Shown piece by piece: positions 1 to 9,375 of a stretch of DNA of 41,262 nucleotides; position 1 is the first letter of the stretch; each line of letters opens with the position of its first letter. Source of the DNA: Porphyromonas sp. HMSC065F10 (lineage in GTDB: Bacteria; Bacteroidota; Bacteroidia; Bacteroidales; Porphyromonadaceae); NCBI RefSeq assembly GCF_001808555.1, contig NZ_KV793730.1, positions 65,654 through 106,915 of the forward strand. Direction: 5' to 3'. Made by a program: the position numbers and the translations under genes. Below the pieces are notes generated by a model. It was not told the origin of the DNA. It ran no database searches and was given only the letters and a program-made list of their open reading frames with translations.

Positions 1-33
1 TCTTCTTAGTTGTAAAGCTCAAATGCGTCACCC

Positions 34-133
34 CCAGCCTGTCTATCCTGGCTGGCATCCCATAGAGAGACCTTTGCATAATACCCCATCTGCGGCGTCA
101 CATTTTCGGTGAAAGACCATTTTGCAAAGGTCT
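34..133. mobile_element. MITE-like 66-bp element (68-133) with target duplication
   Basis: An 11-bp perfect inverted repeat, AGACCTTTGCA at 68-78 and TGCAAAGGTCT at 123-133, bounds a 66-bp segment. It is flanked on both sides by TAGAG (63-67 and 134-138), as expected of a 5-bp target-site duplication. There is no room for a transposase, so if mobile it would be a non-autonomous miniature element or the residue of an IS. A separate small hairpin, CCAGCC (34-39) with GGCTGG (50-55), lies just left of it. The family is not identified. A chance hairpin is the alternative, but the flanking repeat argues against that. Confidence 0.5.
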
Positions 134-172
134 TAGAGAAGTGGTGCCGCCACTACTACCGGATATACGTCA

Positions 173-212
173 GAGGGCAGCGACGGATCGCTGTGGATCG
201 GTCGCTGCCCTC
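173..212 (-). terminator. Strong hairpin, likely operon terminator
   Basis: GAGGGCAGCGAC (173-184) and GTCGCTGCCCTC (201-212) form a perfect 12-bp stem with a 16-nt loop. It lies about 30 bp past the last minus-strand ORF of the SusCD/protease operon. No long T tract follows on the minus strand, so whether it is a true intrinsic terminator or an mRNA 3'-end stabiliser is open. Confidence 0.6.
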
Positions 213-243
213 AGGTAGGGACAACCTCTTGACAGAGGTCTAC

Positions 244-411
244 TTAGTCCTTGTTGCTAAGCAGACCTCCGACGACAAAGGCGATGGAGGTGATGGCAGC
301 CCCGCCAAGGGCGCCCATGAGGACGAGGGCCTTACAGCCTCCCTCCATGGACTCATCACCGATGTATCTTCCCAGGCGGCAGAGGCCGCTACTGATTTCA
401 TTTGCTCTCAT
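244..411 (-). CDS. Small membrane protein, 55 aa
   Basis: A short ORF starting ATG at 411 and ending TAA at 244-246 encodes 55 residues. The N-terminal half is polar (MRANEISSGL...) and the C-terminal half is one hydrophobic Gly/Ala/Val-rich segment (about residues 30-50, from ALVLMGALGG) followed by SNKD. It could be a single-pass membrane peptide. It is co-directional with the metalloprotease gene ending at 479 and is followed by the strong hairpin at 173-212, so it could be the last cistron of that operon. I do not recognise a family. The alternative is a non-coding 3' UTR. Confidence 0.45.
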   Translation of the reverse strand: MRANEISSGLCRLGRYIGDESMEGGCKALVLMGALGGAAITSIAFVVGGLLSNKD

Positions 412-478
412 AATGGTTTGTTTCTACTTGGTTACTAAGGTTCTCAGCAAAGTTAGCCATTTACCTGCTCTTTCCTCA

Positions 479-3079
479 TCACTTGTCGATGGACTTGTCA
501 AGCCGGCCGAGGAGGAGTCGGTAGTGAGCGCGGAGGTTGGCATCCCTCGTCCGAGGGATGGTCCGCTTGAGCAGGTCTCGTACCTTCAGAGCATAGCTCA
601 GGGTGTAGTCGCTGGTCATATTGACGGTCTGCGCCCAGAGGTGCTCCGGGAAGCCGTTGCCGTTGCCGAAGCCGAGCAGCCCATTCTCCTCTCCGGCGTG
701 ACTGCAGACGGTCTTGTCAGCCTTATAGCTCAGGCTGAGGGCGTCAGACTTAAGCCCGACAGGATAGACATTCTGCAGCCCATACTGGAGTGAGGCATTG
801 AGGTAGCGGACAAAGGCCTCCTGCAGGGCGATTTCAGTCTCGCTGAGGCTCGAAGCACGACGGAGGGTAGGGCCAAAGATATGGCTATAGACATCCTCCA
901 GATACTCCATAGGGGAGTAGGAGTCGGGGTCGAGGTAGTAGGAGATGGCGAGCTTACCGGTATTGAGCATCGTCATCTTGAGGAGATCCTGCTGCACGAG
1001 GTCAAAGGGGCGAAGGGACGCGTAGGGGATGTGTCCCACCAGCTTCTCAAGCCCAAGCTTACGGAAGTCCTCTGCATGCTCTATGAGCCAGAGAGCTGCC
1101 TCGCGCTGCCGCTCCTTGGGGAGCACCTGATGCCTCGGTATCCCAGAGGACTCGCTCGTCTGCCGGAGGATGATGCCGGGGACCATCATAAAGATATTGT
1201 GGTAGTACCCGTAGGCCTGCGCCAGGATCTGCTCGTAGAGCTCGCCCCGGTGCTCAGCTCCGGGGTCGTCGGTGATCCACTCATCGAGGTGCTCGGTGAT
1301 GTACATGAGGTTGCGCATCCCCAGCTCACCGGCACGTATCGGGTCATCGCTCAGGTCCTCCTCGATGGCGGTCGGGTCGAGGCGGCTCTCCACCTGCTGC
1401 ACGCCATAGCGGTAGATCGGGTTGCCCTCATGGTGGGAGACAAACTCCTGGAGCTCCTTGCTCTCGGCAAAGAAATTGTCCTCCAGCTCCGGGAAGACCT
1501 TATACCCCCACTCGATGGCGTAGTAGTCAAAGGCGCCAAGGAAGGGCGGGTCGAGGGAGACCCCTTTGTCCTCCCGCTGTGCCACATAATTCCATCGCGC
1601 ATAGTCCATAATACTGGGCGTGGTGCCGTACTTATGGGTAAAGGAGGGCGACCGGAGCGAGTCGACGGAGTAGGCGGCTGAGGCGGCCATATTGTGCATC
1701 AGCCCGAGGGTGTGACCCACCTCGTGGGCGATCACATACTCCAGCGACTCGGTGAGGAGGGAGTCGGAGAGCACCTTGCTGCGGACTGCGGGGTCGAGCT
1801 GTGCTGTCTGGACGAAGCGCCAGTTATTGAGCGTCTTGATCACATTGCTGTAGACCATGACTGAGGCATTGATGATCTCGCCCGTGCGGGGATCGTACCA
1901 GGAGGGACCCATGGCATTCTCGATGCCGACAGGGACGTAGCGGATGCAGGAGTACCTCAGGTTATCGGGGTCAAACTCCGGGTCGTCCTTGGGGAAGTCC
2001 CTCACCTGCACGACGTCCTTGAGCCCGATGCGCTCAAAGGCCTTATTCCACCTCAGCACACCGGCCTTGATCCCGGCTCTCCAGCGCTCGGGGAAGTTGT
2101 CGTCGATGTAGTAGACGATGGGCTTCTTGACCTCTGTCAGTTCGCCCCTCTTGAGAGCCTCCATATCGACCGGCTCGAGTCGCCAGCGACGGATGAAATT
2201 GACCGTCTCTATCTGGTGATTGTCGCTCCGGAGGATGTCCTTCTCCGTGAGGAAGAAATTGACCCTCGTGTCGCTCAGTCTCGGTGTCATCGGCACGGCC
2301 GGCAGGCGGAGGAGGGAGTAGGTGACTCTGTATGTGGTCGGGTAGTCCTCGAGCCCCTTGCCCCTACTATTGGTGAGAGTGACGTAAGAGGTGCGCTCGA
2401 CGCCTACGGTGGCATTGGTCTCAAAGGACTTCACTGAGGTGAAGCTCGAGAGGTCGGGTCGCGGGCTGCTGGAGAGTCGGTATGAGCCCACCTCGGAGAC
2501 TAATGCATTGAAGAAGCGCTGCTCATTGAGGAAGAAGTCGGTGACATCGAAGAGGACAGACTTGCCGTCGCTGCTGAGTCCCGTGATGGGGAACTTGTGC
2601 AGCGACACGTTGGTGTAGCTCTTCCGGATATTCTTGACCAATGCCGACTTGTCGGTCGGGTCATAGAGGAGGTCATTATTTACCACCTCCATGACGACGA
2701 CACTGTCTTTCTGTATGAAGCGGATCGGGATCGGTCCGCTATTCTTGAAGCCCGGGAGTCCGAGCTGGGGGTTGGAGATGTCCGATACCGTGGCGGCGAT
2801 CAGCATCTCCTCACCGAAGGACTCACTCGGGAGCTCCATATAGAGCTGCTTCTCCTTGAGGTGAAGGGATAAGAAGGGTCCCTGAGCGGACCTCATCGAG
2901 GTGGTGTCCGTCGTGAAGAAACGCTCGTAGGGGGACTTGCTCTGCTCCCGCATACGCTGCTCCTGTCGCTCGCGAGCCACAGCGCGCTTGGACCGGAGGA
3001 TCTGCGCCTCGGTCGTAGGGCCGCTCAGCACGCCGATGAGCGTGAGGAGTAGTATTAGGATGGGATGATGTCGTCTCAT
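479..3079 (-). CDS. Zinc-dependent metalloprotease (DUF5117/DUF5118 family), copy 2
   Basis: This 866-residue secreted protease has an N-terminal signal peptide (hydrophobic run about residues 6-25 ending TEAQ). A DUF5118-like segment follows (about 45-95), then a DUF5117-like domain (about 100-290), then the catalytic region with HEVGHTLGLMH. His452, Glu453, His456 and His462 form the HExxHxxGxxH metzincin zinc site. Length and order match the family found in Bacteroidota, usually exported to the periplasm or outer membrane. It lies 3 bp downstream of a paralogue with the same layout and is the sixth gene of the SusCD operon. Substrate is unknown; clipping of peptides or proteins for the SusCD transporter is inference. 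Confidence 0.9.
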   Translation of the reverse strand: MRRHHPILILLLTLIGVLSGPTTEAQILRSKRAVARERQEQRMREQSKSPYERFFTTDTTSMRSAQGPFLSLHLKEKQLYMELPSESFGEEMLIAATVSDISNPQLGLPGFKNSGPIPIRFIQKDSVVVMEVVNNDLLYDPTDKSALVKNIRKSYTNVSLHKFPITGLSSDGKSVLFDVTDFFLNEQRFFNALVSEVGSYRLSSSPRPDLSSFTSVKSFETNATVGVERTSYVTLTNSRGKGLEDYPTTYRVTYSLLRLPAVPMTPRLSDTRVNFFLTEKDILRSDNHQIETVNFIRRWRLEPVDMEALKRGELTEVKKPIVYYIDDNFPERWRAGIKAGVLRWNKAFERIGLKDVVQVRDFPKDDPEFDPDNLRYSCIRYVPVGIENAMGPSWYDPRTGEIINASVMVYSNVIKTLNNWRFVQTAQLDPAVRSKVLSDSLLTESLEYVIAHEVGHTLGLMHNMAASAAYSVDSLRSPSFTHKYGTTPSIMDYARWNYVAQREDKGVSLDPPFLGAFDYYAIEWGYKVFPELEDNFFAESKELQEFVSHHEGNPIYRYGVQQVESRLDPTAIEEDLSDDPIRAGELGMRNLMYITEHLDEWITDDPGAEHRGELYEQILAQAYGYYHNIFMMVPGIILRQTSESSGIPRHQVLPKERQREAALWLIEHAEDFRKLGLEKLVGHIPYASLRPFDLVQQDLLKMTMLNTGKLAISYYLDPDSYSPMEYLEDVYSHIFGPTLRRASSLSETEIALQEAFVRYLNASLQYGLQNVYPVGLKSDALSLSYKADKTVCSHAGEENGLLGFGNGNGFPEHLWAQTVNMTSDYTLSYALKVRDLLKRTIPRTRDANLRAHYRLLLGRLDKSIDK

Positions 3080-3082
3080 GGG

Positions 3083-5593
3083 TTACTCTCCTTTCAGTGC
3101 TTTATTGGTCTTGAAGAGCAGCACGCTGTAGTGGGCTTTGGCCTCGGGGCTCTTGGCCCACTTCTCCGCTTTCTCCAGCTCGGGACGCAGTCTCTCGAGT
3201 GCAGCGAAGAAGTAGATGCTCGACCGGTCGATGTCCTCCAGACGGATCTGAGGGTAGGGGCTGCGGGTCGGGTCACCGAAGGAGACCTCGGAGCGGTACC
3301 CCTTGAGTGCTGTGGGGACCATCACTGTGGGGACCTTGGTGTCGGTGACTACCGCCCGACCGAGGTTGATGAACCCTCTCTGCAGCAGGATCTCTGCTCG
3401 GGTGGGGTCGCGATGCTCGGTGAGCGAGGCAAAGACCTCCTTCGTCAGGTCCTCAAAGTACTCCTGCTGAGAGTAGCTGCCGGGGACGAGGTGCTCGGCT
3501 GTGAGGACGCGCATACGGGTGTTGTAGAGGTCATTGATCAGAAACTCGTAGAGCTGATCGTAGTAGCTGATGCGGATCTGACTCCTGCACTCGAGCTCTC
3601 GATTGGCATACTTGTCAAAGTCCTTGATCTGGTCCACCACCCACTTGAGCGAGGCTCTCTGCGTCTCGCGGGGGAGCACGGTGTAGATGGGGTGCTCCGC
3701 ATCGGGGATCGAGGGATTGACGTAGATGCCGCCGATCTGGTGCATCACATTCTTCACGAGGGAGTGGAAGGTCTGCGAGATGGCGAGGTCCAGCTTATCC
3801 TTCTTGCGGGTGTCCTCGTCATCGGTGATCCACTTGGGGAAGTCGTGAGAGATACGGGCGAGATTTTTCATCCCATAGTCGCTGCTCTTGATCGGGTCAT
3901 CGCCCAGGTCGCCGGAGATGACCCGCGGATCGTAGACATTGGTCTGCTCCGGGAGGTAGCGGTAGATTGGGTCATTTGCCTTGGAGTCGACAAACTTCTC
4001 CAGCACCTCTGCCTGAGCGTAAATGTCCTGAGAGAAGAGGGGGAAGTAGCGGTAGAGCCACTCGACCACGTAGTCATCGTAAGGACCGATCTCGGGGAGG
4101 GTCATCGGGACGTTGTCTCCCGGCTGTGCCACATAATTGAGTCGGACATAGTCCATAATACTCGGGGTGACGCCGTGAGCTCGCACGTAGGAGGCGCTCC
4201 GGAGGGAGTCTGTCGGGACAGCCGCCGTGGCGATCATATTGTGCGACAGACCGAGGATGTGCCCCATCTCGTGCTTGACGGAGAAGGTGAGCATCGCATC
4301 CCGCTTCTCCTTAGGGAGAGGGAAGTTGCGGATCGAGGGGTCTACGAGGGCGCTCTGGGTGAAGTACCACTTGTAGAAGAGCTGCTCGATGTTATTGAAG
4401 ATAAAGAGTGTCGAGCTGATGATCTCTCCCGTCCTCGGATCGACCCACGAGGGGGCGTAGGCATTCTCTCCCTGATTGGGGATGTAGCGGATGCAGGAGT
4501 ACTTCAGATTGTCCGGATCGAAGCCGGTGGAGGCGTCGGGGAAGTCCCTTACCTCGATGGCGTCCTTAAATCCGATCTTCTCAAAGGATGTATTCCACGC
4601 CAGGATACCATCTCGGATCGGCTGCTTCCACTCCTCGGGGAATGCGGGATCGAGATAGAGGACGATCGGCTCCTTGGGCTTGGAGAGTCCACCGGAGGCG
4701 TAGGCGGCGGAGTCTGCCGGCTCGAGGCGCTGTCGGTGGGCAATGTAGATGTTGTCGGTCTTATCCTTGAGGGGGGAGAAATTAAGCCGCCCGGTGGTGA
4801 AGGTCCCGACGCGGGTGTCGGCGATGCGTATCGGCATCGTCTCCTCCGGCAGTCGGAGCAGGGTAAAGGTCGCCTCGACCGTCGTCGGCACATCGCTCGC
4901 CACGGAGACCATGCCGAGGAAGGTGGCGGAGAGCTTGTAATTGAGCTCCACACGCACCTGAGCATTGTCCTCATAGGACTTCATCCCCTTGATGAAGGAT
5001 AGAGAGGAGACCGGCGAGGCGCTCAGCTTGAGGTCGCCGGACTCCTTCGGGATCACCCGCACGAGTGTACTCTCGCGCGCCATCAGGGAGGTGGCGTCAA
5101 AGACCACCGCGCTACTGTCCGGTGTGAAGGCGAGGACGGAGTAGGCTGCTACGGAGGGGTCGCGGTAGCTGAGGGCGAGCGCCTGCTTCATCGGCTCGTC
5201 AGCCTCCTTGGAGTAGACGATCGTGTTATTTTTCTTGACCACCACGGTGCTGTCTTGCAGCTCGAAGCGCATCAGCAGGGGCTCCTCGCTGCGGTCGCCT
5301 ATCGTGAGGATCGATCCGTCAGAGACACTGGAGAGCGTGGCTCCGAGGAGCATATCCCGCCCGATCTCCGAGATGGGCAGCTCCATATAGAGCTTGTCCT
5401 CCACCTTGTGGAGCGTGACGAGGCCACCCTTGACGGTCTCGACCTTCTTGTCTCTGAAGAGCTGATTATACTTATCCTTGCTTGTCTTGGCGTAAGACTC
5501 GTGGATGGGTGCCAGTCCCAGCATCGGTAGGAGCGTGAGTAGTAGTAGTCTCCGCATCCATCCCTCCACCGGGATCTTAGGGGTTGAGTGCAT
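3083..5593 (-). CDS. Zinc-dependent metalloprotease (DUF5117/DUF5118 family), copy 1
   Basis: This is the paralogue of the gene that follows it, 836 residues from the first ATG. A start at residue 13 (MRRLLLLTLLP, base 5557) gives a cleaner signal peptide and is preferred, making 824 residues. The catalytic motif HEMGHILGLSH begins at residue 441 of the long form and keeps all three His ligands and the Glu. The two paralogues share motifs such as RYxP...GENAYAPSW/GIENAMGPSW and PSIMDYxRxNYVAQ but are clearly diverged elsewhere, so this is an old duplication. It is translated just after the PKD-like lipoprotein (24-bp gap to the first ATG) in the same operon. Confidence 0.9.
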   Translation of the reverse strand: MHSTPKIPVEGWMRRLLLLTLLPMLGLAPIHESYAKTSKDKYNQLFRDKKVETVKGGLVTLHKVEDKLYMELPISEIGRDMLLGATLSSVSDGSILTIGDRSEEPLLMRFELQDSTVVVKKNNTIVYSKEADEPMKQALALSYRDPSVAAYSVLAFTPDSSAVVFDATSLMARESTLVRVIPKESGDLKLSASPVSSLSFIKGMKSYEDNAQVRVELNYKLSATFLGMVSVASDVPTTVEATFTLLRLPEETMPIRIADTRVGTFTTGRLNFSPLKDKTDNIYIAHRQRLEPADSAAYASGGLSKPKEPIVLYLDPAFPEEWKQPIRDGILAWNTSFEKIGFKDAIEVRDFPDASTGFDPDNLKYSCIRYIPNQGENAYAPSWVDPRTGEIISSTLFIFNNIEQLFYKWYFTQSALVDPSIRNFPLPKEKRDAMLTFSVKHEMGHILGLSHNMIATAAVPTDSLRSASYVRAHGVTPSIMDYVRLNYVAQPGDNVPMTLPEIGPYDDYVVEWLYRYFPLFSQDIYAQAEVLEKFVDSKANDPIYRYLPEQTNVYDPRVISGDLGDDPIKSSDYGMKNLARISHDFPKWITDDEDTRKKDKLDLAISQTFHSLVKNVMHQIGGIYVNPSIPDAEHPIYTVLPRETQRASLKWVVDQIKDFDKYANRELECRSQIRISYYDQLYEFLINDLYNTRMRVLTAEHLVPGSYSQQEYFEDLTKEVFASLTEHRDPTRAEILLQRGFINLGRAVVTDTKVPTVMVPTALKGYRSEVSFGDPTRSPYPQIRLEDIDRSSIYFFAALERLRPELEKAEKWAKSPEAKAHYSVLLFKTNKALKGE

Positions 5594-5616
5594 GTTTGTT
5601 CCTTTGCAGGCTTGTA

Positions 5617-7095
5617 TTAGTTATTGATCGGGTAATCCTCGCGGAGTGCGATGGCTGTGATGGGGAGGCGAAGGTCCTTCCACTCATGTACGATGGGGTA
5701 ACCGTCCTTAGTTAGGTCTATCTGCCGGATGCTCGAGGTGGAGCCCGACTGACTATTCAGGGCAATGTAGAGGAAGTGGTCATCCTTGTCCACCACCATA
5801 TCGGCTACCTCCTCGTCCTTGCTGAGTGCGACGAGGGGTTTGGTGGGGAAGTTGCCCCCCGACATCGTATTGTAGGCATAGATGCCGCTACCATCAGCAC
5901 CGCTGTAGAAGACTAAGCTCCGCGTCGGGGCGGAGGTCATCACAGATGAGGCATCGAGCTGAGCCGTAGCAGGGACCTCCTGGGAGAGGAGCACCTCCTC
6001 CGGGACTCGCTTAGCCTTTGCTACATTGTGAGTTCCCGGATTGATCAGCAGATGCTTGATCGTCCCGTCGCTCTTGCTCTTGAGGAAGAGTGCCACCCGC
6101 AGCCGGTCCCCGGTAAGGACCATATGGGTCAGGCTGTAGCCCTTTGTCTCGTCGGGGAACCATGACATAGTCTTCCGACTGCCCAGCTGTGAAAAGCGAG
6201 CGACCATCCTTTCGGTCCCATTGTCATAGGCCAGATAGCCATCTGTCTTTTTGGCATCGTTTTTATCCGTGAGCCAGGAGACTGTGACCGGAGCTAAGTT
6301 GAGCTTATCCCGAGTGGTGCCGAGTGGTGTCCCAAATGTATTCAGATCACTATTAGTGGCCTCTACCGTCTTGATAAGGAAGTCTCCAAATCTACCATTA
6401 TAGAAGAAGCGTCCCTTGGAGTCCGCCCAAGTACCCTCTATCGAGGTGATCTCTGACTTAAGCGGTAGGGTCTTCGTCATAATCATCTGATCCGGCTCAA
6501 TATTGTACAGGGTAGTACCACACGCAAGTAAGAAGCCCTTAACCTTATAAGCGACATTGGTCACAAAGGCGAGATCGTGGGGTGTTCCAACAAACGTACC
6601 GGCAGGATTATTGAGCGTCAGCACGTCGTAGTCCACTTCCTTGTCGGGCTGCGACGGCTCCACAAAGCCTATCGTAGCCTGCTTGTCCTCCTGCCCGAGG
6701 AAGTACAGTCCCTGACGATAGCGGTATTGGACGTTGATCTTTGCTCTCTGTGCTATGGTGGTCTCTCCGTTGGTAATCAGCAGACGAAGAGCATATACCC
6801 CCGGCTTGGGACACCTATACTTAAGCACTTGACTGGTGGATACTTCCTTATAATCTACTTCCCATGAGTACTTCACCTCTTTGGAGGGACCATTGAGGGT
6901 AAGCTTGGGCGCAGGGATCTCGAGTATTCGTCCCTCCTCGGAGGTGTAGATCTCACGAAGCTCTTCTGTGGTCGTTATTTCTGTGACGGGACGATCGGGG
7001 TCAGTGGAGTGATCCTTAAAGCAGCCGGTCAGAAGGATGCAACTGAGTAGCCCCGTAAGCATGACCGGCAGTATCCGGTATATCGTATGTTTCAT
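5617..7095 (-). CDS. PKD-like family lipoprotein
   Basis: The 492-residue product has a lipoprotein signal with lipobox LLTGC (Cys25), so it is probably surface or periplasm-facing. After a short linker comes a PKD-like segment (about 45-130, SYXWEVDYKEVST-like strands, then a predicted beta-rich body with repeated blade-like stretches such as FLYIALNSQSGSTSSIRQID near the C-terminus). Proteins of this kind are commonly encoded right after SusD and DUF4843 genes. A glycan- or peptide-binding role beside SusCD is inferred from position; no ligand can be read from the sequence. It is separated from the upstream DUF4843 gene by 9 bp. Confidence 0.8.
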   Translation of the reverse strand: MKHTIYRILPVMLTGLLSCILLTGCFKDHSTDPDRPVTEITTTEELREIYTSEEGRILEIPAPKLTLNGPSKEVKYSWEVDYKEVSTSQVLKYRCPKPGVYALRLLITNGETTIAQRAKINVQYRYRQGLYFLGQEDKQATIGFVEPSQPDKEVDYDVLTLNNPAGTFVGTPHDLAFVTNVAYKVKGFLLACGTTLYNIEPDQMIMTKTLPLKSEITSIEGTWADSKGRFFYNGRFGDFLIKTVEATNSDLNTFGTPLGTTRDKLNLAPVTVSWLTDKNDAKKTDGYLAYDNGTERMVARFSQLGSRKTMSWFPDETKGYSLTHMVLTGDRLRVALFLKSKSDGTIKHLLINPGTHNVAKAKRVPEEVLLSQEVPATAQLDASSVMTSAPTRSLVFYSGADGSGIYAYNTMSGGNFPTKPLVALSKDEEVADMVVDKDDHFLYIALNSQSGSTSSIRQIDLTKDGYPIVHEWKDLRLPITAIALREDYPINN

Positions 7096-7104
7096 GGCAG
7101 TGTG

Positions 7105-7872
7105 TTACTCTTCAAAGGGAATATAAGCCGATGGGTCAAAGTCCAGTGGCACACCAAGCTCCGGGTGTGCTGCGAAGTAGTCGTAGACCTTTTTGCAACT
7201 AATAAAAAATCTATTTGCTTCGCCCTTATTCCAGTAGGAGTCAAGCAACTCATCCGGGTCACTGTGGTAATACTCCAGTAGCTTGAGATACTTCAGTCGG
7301 TGATAAGTACCTAAGGGCAAGTACTGAAAGAAGAAGGGCTCAGCGACATAGTTGTCGAAGGTAATGATCTGCTTATTGTCCCGCTCAAAAGCGACCTTCA
7401 GCTGATCGCTCGGTCGAAGCATCAAGACAAGACGAAGTGCCTTCTCCACATCTGCTGAGATCTTACTACGGAGTAGCTTGACACGTAGGGTGTCCGTGAC
7501 CGCTCCCGACCGGAATTGATAGGACTCTGCCAGTGGGGCGTAGTGTACCCCTGCCTCGGCAGTCGACTCTGCAGGGTCGGCTACGACGTGGAAGGTAAGG
7601 GGCTTATCAGGGATGTCTCCCAGTATTCGTAGAGGGATGGCAACCTCGTGGACCTCTACCTCCGGAGGGAGGATCCCAAAGGAGTAATTAGTAAGCGTGT
7701 CAGCCTGCTGCTTGTGGTCAAAGTAAATAGCTGAGGAGCCGATGTACTGACCATCGGGGGTGAAGTCCCCCTCGTATGTGATCCTATTGCAGCTCGTGCC
7801 AAGCAGCCCGAGGAGGGCGAGTGGGGCGAGCAGTCGTATGGCGCTTCTCATAAGATAATCCTTTTGTCTCAT
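7105..7872 (-). CDS. DUF4843 domain lipoprotein
   Basis: This 255-residue protein has a lipobox ending GTSC (Cys28). A second ATG at residue 8 (base 7851) would give a more usual signal length. The first ATG overlaps the susD stop in ATGA, which supports translational coupling and the longer start. The body resembles DUF4843: a TYEGD..-type start, then SAIYFDH, an IPLRILGD strand and a PVAD-type beta-sandwich pattern. Genes of this family typically sit between SusD and a PKD-like lipoprotein, as here. A role in the outer-membrane uptake assembly is inferred. Confidence 0.8.
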   Translation of the reverse strand: MRQKDYLMRSAIRLLAPLALLGLLGTSCNRITYEGDFTPDGQYIGSSAIYFDHKQQADTLTNYSFGILPPEVEVHEVAIPLRILGDIPDKPLTFHVVADPAESTAEAGVHYAPLAESYQFRSGAVTDTLRVKLLRSKISADVEKALRLVLMLRPSDQLKVAFERDNKQIITFDNYVAEPFFFQYLPLGTYHRLKYLKLLEYYHSDPDELLDSYWNKGEANRFFISCKKVYDYFAAHPELGVPLDFDPSAYIPFEE

Positions 7873-9371
7873 TTCTTATTGGTCTCGGCGGTGAAGCCAA
7901 ATTCTCTCTCCTTCTCCGGCCACGGGAGGATGTAGATCTCATTAGAGGCCGGGATGGACTCCTTGCCTCTACGGTCGAGGATAGGGAGGTTGTAGTGCTT
8001 GTAGGCAAAGAAGATCTGTCCCTCGCCCGGCATCTCGCGCATCCGCTCCCGCATCATCTCGCTGATGTACTTCTCCTTGGTGTCCACCTTAGCCGGATCG
8101 ATCTCAGCGAGGCCGCGGCTCTTGCGGACGGCATTGAGCAGCTCGATAGACTGGGTGCGGTCGCTGTCGTAGAGACACTCGGAGAGTATGTAGTACATCT
8201 CCGGCAGGCGGATCAGGGTCAGACCCTCAAAGTCTCCCTTATTCAGCTCAGCCTCATTGGACAGCAGGCGGGTAAATGCCGTGAGTCCACCAGAGAGCTC
8301 CTTGTAGTAAAGCCCATACCGCAGGTCTACGCTGGTGGCGGTAAACTTGTCCGTCTCGTAGAGCTCCTTGAGGTCCGTCCTCGCCTCGGTAAAGCTACCG
8401 GAAGCGGTATTCTGGAGGAATGTGTCGTAGACGGTCCTCGCTATGCGAGGTGCGTAGAGACCGAAGAGCAGCTCTCCCTGAGCCGGGTAGCGCTTTACTC
8501 TCTCGAAGTCCCCCTTCTCGACCAGCCCGAGCTTCATCGTCCCCTCCGGTGCATCGGCAGTGGTGGCGGTGGCATCGATGACCTTACGGGCGTAGGTGGC
8601 TGCCTCCGTGAGGTCTCCCATCGTGTAGTAGATCCGTGCCTTGAGTGCCGAGACAGCGTACTTATTGAGGTGCGCATACCGCTCGTCTAAGTAGACATCA
8701 ATGGAGGTGCCCATCGGCAGGTAGAGGCTGACATCCGATGCGAGGAGCTTCTCTGCCTTGTCGAGATCGGCAAGGATATTCTTATAGCTGTCCTCAATGG
8801 AGTAGAGCTGCTTATTCTGCAGGTCGGCCTTGTAGGCATAGGGGATGCCGCTCTGTCCCGCGCGCTGAGCATAGTCGGCTGTATAGAGACGGAGCAGGTC
8901 AAAGTGGAGGAATGCCCGCAGTGCGTACGCTTCGCCCCCGATCATATCGAGGGTGGTGCCCTTGAGGTCGGTGGTCTCATAGGCATCGATCAGCTCATTG
9001 ACATAGGCGATCACTGCGTACTGATTGGTCCAGATCTGGTCGATGGTAGGGCGTACCTTCAGATTCATGTAGTCATACCGGAGGATATAGGTGTCCTCAT
9101 TCTCGGTATTATTGTACATAAACATCTGCCCCAGCTTGTCGACAAAGCCGTAGGTGAGGTTGCCCCCATAGAGTGACGCATCCGCCATGGAGGCGTAGAT
9201 GCCGTAGAGCGCATCCTTAAATCCCTGCTCATCCCGGAAGAGCACCTCCTTGGGCATCGTGCCCTTGGGCTGTATGTCAAGGAATTTATCGCAGCTGGTC
9301 ATCAGGAGTGTCACCGGCACGAGGGTGAGCATCGTCGCCAGCGCCTTAGATAGGATATTCTGTGTCGTCAT
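7869..9371 (-). CDS. SusD/RagB family nutrient-binding lipoprotein
   Basis: The 500-residue product has a lipoprotein signal with lipobox LMTSC (Cys27), immediately followed by DKFLDIQPKG, the classic start of mature SusD/RagB proteins. Further hallmarks are GIYASMADASLYGG near the N-terminus, the TPR-like helical middle (GGEAYALRAFLHFDLLRLY) and the C-terminal RLPEMYYILSEC and MMRERMREMPGEG stretches. SusD forms the lid over the SusC pore and captures ligand at the cell surface. It lies 4 bp downstream of susC. The ligand class is unknown; the two downstream proteases suggest peptides or proteins rather than glycans (inference). Confidence 0.95.
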   Translation of the reverse strand: MTTQNILSKALATMLTLVPVTLLMTSCDKFLDIQPKGTMPKEVLFRDEQGFKDALYGIYASMADASLYGGNLTYGFVDKLGQMFMYNNTENEDTYILRYDYMNLKVRPTIDQIWTNQYAVIAYVNELIDAYETTDLKGTTLDMIGGEAYALRAFLHFDLLRLYTADYAQRAGQSGIPYAYKADLQNKQLYSIEDSYKNILADLDKAEKLLASDVSLYLPMGTSIDVYLDERYAHLNKYAVSALKARIYYTMGDLTEAATYARKVIDATATTADAPEGTMKLGLVEKGDFERVKRYPAQGELLFGLYAPRIARTVYDTFLQNTASGSFTEARTDLKELYETDKFTATSVDLRYGLYYKELSGGLTAFTRLLSNEAELNKGDFEGLTLIRLPEMYYILSECLYDSDRTQSIELLNAVRKSRGLAEIDPAKVDTKEKYISEMMRERMREMPGEGQIFFAYKHYNLPILDRRGKESIPASNEIYILPWPEKEREFGFTAETNKK

Positions 9372-9375
9372 AATT

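Noticed and set aside
3065-5002. A long open frame on the plus strand opposite the metalloprotease gene
   Set aside because: It is the antisense shadow of a GC-rich gene with clear catalytic motifs on the minus strand; its own translation has no recognisable domain.
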